Assembly: GCF_026914185.1 (NCBI RefSeq)
Contig: NC_070569.1
Span: 1,674,001 to 1,738,000, forward strand
Length of the DNA: 64,000 nucleotides
From: Puccinia triticina
Lineage: Eukaryota > Basidiomycota > Pucciniomycetes > Pucciniales > Pucciniaceae
Reading direction: 5' to 3'
Shown here in pieces: positions 57,184-64,000 of this stretch. The notes under the pieces are model-generated. The model saw only the letters and a list, made by a program, of their open reading frames with translations, did no database searches and was not told the origin of the DNA. The stretch's first letter is position 1; the number at the start of each line of letters is the position of its first letter. The position numbers were made by a program, and so were the translations under genes.

Positions 57184-58346
57184 TAGGGGTGCTAATTGGG
57201 CTGGGCTGGCCCATGGGCAACCCGCGCCGCAGATGTTGGGCTTGTCTGGATATGATTTTTTATGTATCTCACACTGAAATGGGCCAGCCCATGGGCACCT
57301 GAGGTTGTATTCCGGACTTCGTGCAGCCCATTGTAGCCCACAGTGTACTGTGTGGGCATCGGTCACCGTTTCTGGTTCTCAACCTCTCAACACTAGCCTC
57401 AAAAACCATGGAGTCGTTCACATCACTTTAAAATCCTCGACTGGTGGAAAGCCAACCAGGCCGAACTACCTCATCTCTCCGAACTGGCCAGGACAGTGCT
57501 GATGGCACCGATGACCTCTGTAGCTTCGGAATCTGCTTTCTCAACGGGTGGTCGGATTCTCGATGAATTCCAAAGTCAACTTAGTATACCAATTGTTGAG
57601 GCATTGATCTGTGCCCAAGATTGGTTGAGATATCCAACAAACATTTGCAACAATCACATAGATGACCTTGAAGTTTTATAATTACTCATACTATTACATT
57701 TTGTTTCACTTATCTATCTGAAATAAAAGTTACCGAGTGAGATCAATGATGGGAGAAGCGACCAGTTGGCCTGAAGCCAACGGCACTGTGCCCCACGCCG
57801 TTTGATCTGGCCAAGTACTCGAAGAACGTCTTTCGGACCTAGAAAAAAAGAGGAAATTCACTTGTTAATCAAAGTCGGCATGGAACAAGAATCTGCTCTT
57901 ACTTTGTCTGCGGGCCAGTTGCCAAATTGACTAGATTGATTTGCCATGTGGACAGCGGAGATTGTCCTGATGAGTCTGATGTTGGTCAGGTGGGATTGAT
58001 AAGCGGTGGGTGGTGGCGTGGAGCGTGGTCTGGCGAGTCTTGAGAACTGGGGAAACACTGGTTTCATCCAGCTCGGCTTGAGATGTCCGCTGGCGAGTCG
58101 ACTGTTTGTTGTCGGTCAAAGTGGGATGGTATTGGTCACCATCCCGGTGTCCTATGATCCATGCGGGTCTTGGGCCTGACCCAAGTCCGACCCAACTGAA
58201 CTGTGGCCCAACCCAGCCCATCTGCTCATGATCGGGGCATTCCAAAGAATCCCCCGGTCCTAGCCCACTCCATGTGCCCCAAACCCTTGTCGGGTCAAAG
58301 CAAAATCTGTGTGGGCCAGTTTGGGCCGGCCCAATTAACAACCCTA
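57184..58346 (+). mobile_element. internally deleted hAT transposon
   Basis: The 1163-bp unit has termini TAGGGGTGCTAATTGGGC and the complement of TAGGGTTGTTAATTGGGC, typical hAT ends, and a perfect 8-bp target duplication GCGGGCAC (57176-57183, 58347-58354). It retains only the C-terminal transposase part; most of the gene is gone. GGCCCAT-type words fill both ends. It is inserted into the GGGTCAGCC element. Confidence 0.9.
57427..57681 (+). pseudogene. hAT transposase dimerisation domain remnant
   Basis: The frame FKILDWWKANQAELPHLSEL, then MTSVASESAFSTGGRILDEF, then VEALICAQDWLR is the hAT C-terminal dimerisation domain (W-W-K, P-x-S-S-V-A-S-E-S-A-F-S). The catalytic domain upstream is absent. 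It ends naturally at a stop near 57681. Confidence 0.9.
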
Positions 58347-58525
58347 GCGGGCACGCCATATTTGAATGGTGTGCGGATTGACTACTCCAAAAAGTGAATG
58401 GCGTGAGAATTCCCATACGCCAAGTCTGCAGGCGTACGGGACCAGAGACGCCAATCCCCTAAGAAATGTTGGCGTATACCATCTGGGCACGCCAACATTT
58501 TTGGCGTCCCCAGGCCTAGCACGCC

Positions 58526-59506
58526 TGTGAGCCTGAGTCTCTTTAGTGACAGCAGGACACAAGAAAGAAGGGGGGAAATAGTTGGATTTCTTTGGATAAA
58601 GAAAATACAACTAAGAGAGAGAGAAAGAAAGAGAAAGAGAAACAGAGCAGGATCAGGATAAGGAGAGGTACTAGGTTATTCTAGTGGGAATGTACGTCCA
58701 CTGGCAATGCTACTCTTCTGAAGAGTGCTGCTAAGCTGTGCTAGAAAGTGCTACAGCCTCCTCTCACTAAGGAAATGTGGAGGGTCTCTGGATTAGATAA
58801 GTTTAATCCAGCCACAATTTTTTAGCTTCCTTCTGGATAGTCAAGGTTTTTAAAGGGAAACCTGAGGGACAGCCCTGTAACCTAGATTTGAGGCAAAGGC
58901 CAACTGATAAGAAGGGACAGCCCTGTGATCAAGATTGAGGCAAAGGCCTGTAGATTTGGAGGGACAGCCCTATGATCAAGAAGAAGGAAGAACCAGCAGA
59001 AAAGAGCAGATCAAGCAAGACACAGAGTTGTACCTCTGAGATAAACAAGGTTCAGTGAAAGAGGTTACTTACTGTCAATATCCTAGGCGCCTGTGACGGT
59101 AGGTATACTGGGAGTGTTGTAAACTCTTTGGTGGTGATCCTGGGGTTATCTGGGTGGTGGTTCTGGTGTGCTGAAGTCTGTAGATCCGCCTCAGGCAAGG
59201 GGGATCCTGACTACAAAAATTTTCACAGTTTGCTTATGTAATCTACATATGTACATGTGGTTTGGCGCGCCTGGTAGCGCTGACACGTCACAACTGCGCA
59301 TGCGCGCCACAACTCAATAACTCAGGGAAGGAGTATAGTTACAAGGAATTGATAAGTTGTAACTAGGGTTAAAATTGCATGAGGAAACAGAATATGAATT
59401 CAAAACAAGGTTATCTCTTAAGATGAAAAATATATAAAGTATTTCATATGTAACAAAGGTAGAACAGGCAGCTTTTAGGTCAGCTGTTATGACTCTAAGG
59501 CTGACA
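58526..59506 (-). repeat. 3' LTR of Ty3 chromovirus copy 1
   Basis: 981 bp from TGTGAGCCTGAGTC to GACTCTAAGGCTGACA, i.e. TGT...ACA with inverted ends. It contains three GGGACAGCCCTGTGATCAAG-like subrepeats at about 58862-58980. About 10 percent different from the LTR at 62099 by eye, so the two belong to different insertions. Confidence 0.85.
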
Positions 59507-59543
59507 TTCCCTACCACCAAAAGGGTTGGATTTCTGTAAGAAA

Positions 59544-62098
59544 TTAAACCAAAGGGTTAGACCTCTTCCCACTTCTGAATTTCCTGAGAAGGATAGCAGA
59601 GTCTGGAATGTCCTTCTCAAGGAGCCATTCATCATGATCAGCACTCATGCCTTTGTATCTAGCTAAGTACATCATAACATCTCTGTTCTCCACTCTCAAT
59701 CTCTTGTCTCTGAGAATCTTCTGTATTACTTTACTCTGAGGGGTCTTATCCATGGGGGGAATGACAACTTTGACTTTCTGTCTCAACTGGATTGGGGTCT
59801 TTGTATGGTTTCAACAAGCTGACAGGAAATGTGGGATGTTTCCTGCTGAACTCTTCAGTCAGAATCACTTCTACAGCATTCTTCCCATGTAAAGCTTTCA
59901 CAAGGAAGGGTCCAGTGAAGGAGTCTCTCATCTTCTTAGGGCCAGACAGGTTATTGAAGTTTGCTGTGGATATTAGGACTTTATCACCAACTTTGAAGGA
60001 TGGTTCTTTGTGACTCTTGTCCCATCTCTCTTTGTTGTAAGATGTAGCTTCTGTTATGCATTGCTCAGCATATTTTCTAGCTTTCTCAAAGATTTTTCCA
60101 TAGGCAAGAGCAGTAGGATGAATGTCTACAGAGTCTTGCTTCAAGAAATTCCTGGGAAGGTTTGGGATCCAGCCTTTCTCCAGGATGGCAGAAGGTTTTC
60201 CAGTGGTTGAATGTATGCTGGTGCAATATGCTAGCTCAAGGATTGGTAGAAGTGAGACCGAGTCATGAGTGTAACCATCATTGTCTTTGAATTCCAGACC
60301 ATATGCACAAAACCTCCTGATCATATCTTCAAGTGTTTGAATCATCCTTTCAGCTAATCCATCAGTCTGAGGGTGTTAAGCAGTGGAGAAGGAGAGTTTT
60401 GTTCCTAGCATACTATGTAAACCAGTCCAGAATTCAGATGTGAACTTAGGATCTCTGTCAGAGATGATGATTCTGGGGATGCCAGTTCTAGGCATTACTC
60501 TGTTCCAAAACATTATGGCAGTGTCCATGGCAGAGTCATCCTTGAAGCAGGGTACAAATATTGGGGTCTTAGAGTATCTGTCCACTATTACCAAACAAGC
60601 ATTGAAGCTAGCAGCTCCTCCAGGGGACAAGGAAGTTACCCAATACATGTTAATAACATCCCATGGCTTTGAGGGTTCTTCAATTTTCATGAGCAGTCCA
60701 AATCTCTTGCCTGTGGCTTTATTTGATTTCTGGCACCTATCACAGGAAGAGCAGTATTCACCAGTGTCTTGTCTCCAGTTAGCCCACCAAGCAGTATCAG
60801 CTACTTTCTCCAAAGTCCTATCTTCAGAAAGATGACCAGAGTAGACACTGTCATGACATTCATGCAAGATGGTGTTGATACTTTCTTTGTCAGCTAGGAC
60901 TAGGACATAATTTTATTTCTCTCTGAAATAGATGAGGCCATCAAATATAGAGAATCTTCCTTCATCATATAGCTTTCTCCAAGGATCTTGTAAGGAATTT
61001 TTTAGCTGGGCATCTTTAGCATCTTTCAACAAAAGTTCAGACAATATGGTAGTGTTCTTGTCCTGCTTGTAGCCTTCTCTCACTGAGTCAAAGAACTCAT
61101 TCTTGAAAGTAGAGACATGTATGCCCATGATGGGGAATCTATCATCATCCTTGTCTTCTGGGTCATAAGCAGGGTTACTAGGATCATTTGGTAAAGCCCA
61201 CCTGCTCAGTCCATCAGCATTCTTGTGAATATTCCCATCTCTGTGGATTATGGTCATATTGCCTCTGTATTCCTGAATAGCAATCTGCCACCTGAGCATA
61301 TGTCTGTTGGGAGTCTTCATGTTCAGCAGTGATCTCAAAGCTGTGCAGTCTGTTACAACATGAAAGACACTGCCATCTAAGTAGTAATGGAGTTTTTCCA
61401 GGGCCCAAACCAGACATAAGCATTCAAGTTGACTAGCACCATATCTTGTTTCACTGTCCTTCAGTTGTCTGGATATGAAAACAATGGGTCCTTCTTTTCT
61501 CACTCCATCAATGACTTGGACTTGATGTAAAGCAGCACCTAGACCAGTCATGCTAGCATCTACATATAGTGTGAAGGGATGGGCCCAGTCAGGAAACAGT
61601 AGCAATGGAGCTGTAGTCAGTTTCTCTTTTAACAAGTTGTAGGATACTATTCTATGATGAGTCATCTCATATATAACATCAATCCTTGTCAGTTCAGTTA
61701 GAGGTTTTGCTATCTCTGCAAACTTCTCAATGTGTTGTCTGTAGTAACCAGCAAAACCAAGAAATGATTGCATTTCTTTCCTACTGCTAGGTACAGGCTT
61801 CTGGAGGACAGCAGCTACTTTATTCTGATCTATCCCTATGGCAATGCCAGAGACAAGATGGCCCAAAGCTTTGATCTAATCAAATCCAAAGTTACACTTC
61901 TTCAAGGAGATCTTCATGTTCATGTTAATGACAACTTTCAAAATCCTGTCTATCCTATTGAGGTGTTCTTCCCAAGTGTTGGACATAATAATGATATCAT
62001 CAATATAGATAATGACCCACTTCTCATCAATTTCTTTTCTGAACTTAACACTATGAAAAAATCTGGAGAAACCCCTGTCAGTTGACATGCGGCATACT
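59544..62098 (-). pseudogene. Ty3 chromovirus pol, copy 1, 5'-truncated
   Basis: The sequence begins in the middle of the reverse transcriptase directly at the upper LTR (FSRFFHSVKFRK, then WVIIYIDDIIIMS). It continues through thumb and RNase H ([16 protein letters not shown]), integrase with its finger ([20 protein letters not shown] ... CDRCQKSNK) and D,D,E core, HPQTDG, and a chromodomain (YLARYKGMSADHDEWLLEKD). Gag, protease and the first RT half are missing. Nonsense codons lie after KKCNFGFD (about 61876), after YFREK (about 60913) and before HPQTDG (TAC to TAA, about 60377). A deletion of about 11 bp near 59785 shifts the frame before the chromodomain, as comparison with copy 2 shows. 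Confidence 0.88.
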
Positions 62099-63068
62099 TG
62101 TGAGCCTGAGTCTCTATAGTGACAGCAGGACACAAGAAATGGGGGGGCAATAGTTGGATTTCTTGGGATAAAGAAATTACAACTATAAAAGAAAAAGAGA
62201 GAAAGAGAGAGAGAAACCAAGCAGGATAAGAAGGAAGAGAAGTACTAGGTTATTCTAGTGGGAATGCACGTCCACTGGCAATGCTACTCTTCAGAAGAGT
62301 GCTGCTAATCTGTGCAAGAAGTGCTACAGCTTCCTCTCAGGAGGGTATCTGGATTAGATAAGTCTTAATCCAGCCACAGTTTTTTAGACTTCTCTCTGGA
62401 CAGTCAAGGTTCTTAAAGGGAAACCTGAGGGACAGCCCTGAACCTAGATTTTGAGGCAAAGGCCTGATGATAAGAAGGGACAGCCCTGTAATCAAGATGG
62501 AGGCAAAGGCCTATAGATTTGGAGGGACAGCCCTGTGATCAAGGAGGGAGCAAAGCAAGAAGAAAAAGCAGATCAAGCAAGACACAGAGTTGTACCTCTG
62601 AGATAATCAAGGTTCAGTGAAAGAGGTTACTTACTGTCAATATCCTAGGCGCCTGTGACGGTAGGTATACTGGGAGTAGAGTAGGCTCTTTGGTGGTGAT
62701 CCTGGGGTTATCTGGGTGGTGGTTCTGGTGTGCTGAAGTCTGTAGATCCGCCTCAGGCAAGGGGGATCCTGACTACGAAAATTTTCACAGTTTGCTTATG
62801 TAATTTACATATGTACATGTGGTTTGGCGCGCCTGGTAGCGCTGACACGTCACAACTGCGCAAGGGCGCCATAACTCAGTAACTCAGGGAAGGAGTATAG
62901 TTACAAGGAATTGATAAGTTGTAACTAGGGTTAAAATTGCATGAGGAAACAGAATATGAAGTCAAAACAAGGTTATCTCTTAAGATGAAAAAGATATAAA
63001 GTAATTTATATGTAACAAAGGTAGAACAGGCAGCTTTTAGGTCAGCTGTGATGACTCTAAGGCTGACA
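62099..63068 (-). repeat. 3' LTR of Ty3 chromovirus copy 2
   Basis: 970 bp with the same borders and subrepeats as the LTR at 58526. It abuts, on its lower side, the broken reverse transcriptase of copy 1, as expected if copy 2 inserted into copy 1. The other LTR of copy 2 is outside the window, so the target duplication cannot be checked. Confidence 0.85.
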
Positions 63069-63105
63069 TTCCCTACCACCAAAAGGGTTGGATTTCTGTA
63101 AGAAA

Positions 63106-64000
63106 TTAAACCACAGGGTTAGACCTCTTCTCACTTCTGAATTTCCTGAGAAGGATAGCAGAGTCTGGGATGTCTTTCTCAAGGAGCCATTCATCATGAT
63201 CAGCACTCATACCTTTGTATCTAGCTAAGTACATCATAACATCTCTGTTTTCCACTCTCAATCTCTTGTCTCTGAGAATCTTTTGTATGACTTTACTCTG
63301 AGGGGTCTTATCCATGGGGGGAATGACAACTTTAACTTTCTGTCTCAAAGGGAACTTGTCTGGATTGGGGTCTTTGTATGGTTTCACCAAGCTGACAGGA
63401 AATGTGGGATGTTTCCTGCTAAACTCTTCAGTCAGTATCACTTCTACAGCATTCTTCCCATGTAAAGCTTTTACAAGGAATGGTCCAGTGAAGGAGTCTC
63501 TCATCTTCTTAGGGCCAGACAGGTTGTTGAAGTTTGCTGTGGATATTAGGACTTTATCACCAACTTTAAAAGATGGTTCTTTGTGACTCTTGTCCCATCT
63601 CTCTTTGTTGTAAGATGTAGCTTCTGTTATGCATTGCTCAGCATGTTTTCTAGCTTTCTCAAAGATCTTTCCATAGGCAAGAGCAGTAGGATGAATGTCT
63701 ACAGAGTCTTGCTTCAAGAAATTCCTGGGAAGGTTTGGGATCCAGCCTTTTTCCAGGATGGCAGGAGGTTTTCCAGTGGTTGAATGTATGCTGGTGCAAT
63801 ATGCTAGCTCAAGGATTGGTAGAAGTGAAACCCAATCATGAGTGTAACCATCATTGTCTTTGAATTCTAGACCATATGCACAAAACCTCCTGATCATATC
63901 TTCAAGTGTTTGAATCATCCTTTCAGCTAATCCATCAGTTTGAGGGTGGTAAGCAGTGGAGAAAGAGAGTTTTGTTCCTAACATACTATGTAAACCAGTC
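63106..64000 (-). CDS. Ty3 chromovirus integrase C-terminus and chromodomain, copy 2
   Basis: An open frame from the window edge to the stop at 63106, at least 292 residues: [20 protein letters not shown] (integrase core end with the conserved HPQTDG), the linker domain (FKVGDKVLISTANFNNLSGP, KHPTFPVSLVKPYKDPNPD) and the chromodomain (VIQKILRDKRLRVENRDVMM, YLARYKGMSADHDEWLLEKD). Unlike copy 1 it has no stop or frameshift in this part, so it is the better reference. The chromodomain in this class directs integration to methylated histone H3. Upstream parts lie beyond 64000. Confidence 0.9.
   Translation of the reverse strand, partial: TGLHSMLGTKLSFSTAYHPQTDGLAERMIQTLEDMIRRFCAYGLEFKDNDGYTHDWVSLLPILELAYCTSIHSTTGKPPAILEKGWIPNLPRNFLKQDSVDIHPTALAYGKIFEKARKHAEQCITEATSYNKERWDKSHKEPSFKVGDKVLISTANFNNLSGPKKMRDSFTGPFLVKALHGKNAVEVILTEEFSRKHPTFPVSLVKPYKDPNPDKFPLRQKVKVVIPPMDKTPQSKVIQKILRDKRLRVENRDVMMYLARYKGMSADHDEWLLEKDIPDSAILLRKFRSEKRSNPVV

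Larger units (their letters stand above)
57116..58525. mobile_element. hAT-like non-autonomous element, interrupted
   Basis: Starts GGGTCAGCCTAAAGGAACGCC, the same first 13 bases as the transposon at 1319-3180, and carries GCACGCCAA/TTGGCGTGC words subterminally where that one carries GCACTCCAA/TTGGAGTGC. Its middle is replaced by another hAT element (57184-58346), and its right terminus is missing where the LTR at 58526 begins. Confidence 0.65.

Noticed and set aside
1..64000. CRISPR arrays, phage or bacterial operon signatures
   Set aside because: Repeats are transposon-type or minisatellites without regular unique spacers, and the gene structure is eukaryotic.

Overview
The window is a repeat-dominated piece of a eukaryotic, almost certainly fungal, genome. 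Genes are split by short introns (37 to about 130 nt), there is an intact gene of the fungal DUF1765/UPF0592 family, and the retrotransposons are of fungal types (a self-priming Ty3 chromovirus, Copia elements). Small cysteine-bearing secreted proteins lie among very many nested transposable elements. This fits a basidiomycete plant pathogen, most likely a rust (Pucciniales); that placement is an inference from style and gene families, not from a marker gene.

Layout. 1-4.5 kb: repeats, including a hAT-like non-autonomous transposon (1319-3180) with an 8-bp target duplication. 4.5-12.9 kb: the main gene island, all on the minus strand: a predicted secreted protein (4496-5576), an unrecognised 450-residue protein (6842-8280) and the GC-rich nine-exon DUF1765 gene (8548-12882). 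13-22 kb: mostly non-coding, with a fold-back element carrying a 33-bp minisatellite, a Helitron 3' terminus, one small multi-exon gene (17807-18922) and a Tourist-like MITE. 22.1-27.9 kb: a complete but dead Ty3/Gypsy chromovirus with 191-bp LTRs, inserted in an older reading frame. 28-34 kb: motif-dense repeats, a tRNA-like sequence and two MITEs. 34.1-35.7 and 43.4-44.8 kb: two paralogous copies of a secreted-protein gene whose flanks and signal peptide are conserved while the mature proteins diverge. Between them lie a mitochondrial-carrier gene fragment, a 1.7-kb fold-back element and a truncated Copia element.

45.8-56.9 kb is a nest of insertions: a fold-back element is hit by an 873-bp near-perfect palindrome and, exactly between an A and a T, by an 8.65-kb insertion with Helitron ends. 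That Helitron carries intron-bearing gene pieces, and one of its exons is in turn interrupted by a nearly intact, very young Copia element (333-bp LTRs with one difference noticed by eye, TSD TAAGA). 57.1-64 kb: a second member of the hAT-like family seen at 1.3 kb, with a hAT transposase remnant nested inside it, then two copies of a Ty3 chromovirus, the second running off the window.

How the parts relate: nothing here looks like a metabolic operon. The host content is a three-gene island plus effector-like secreted proteins embedded in transposon-rich DNA. The recurring theme is non-autonomous DNA elements that are each filled with copies of their own short, self-complementary motif. All splice structures were worked out by reading frames and GT-AG signals only.
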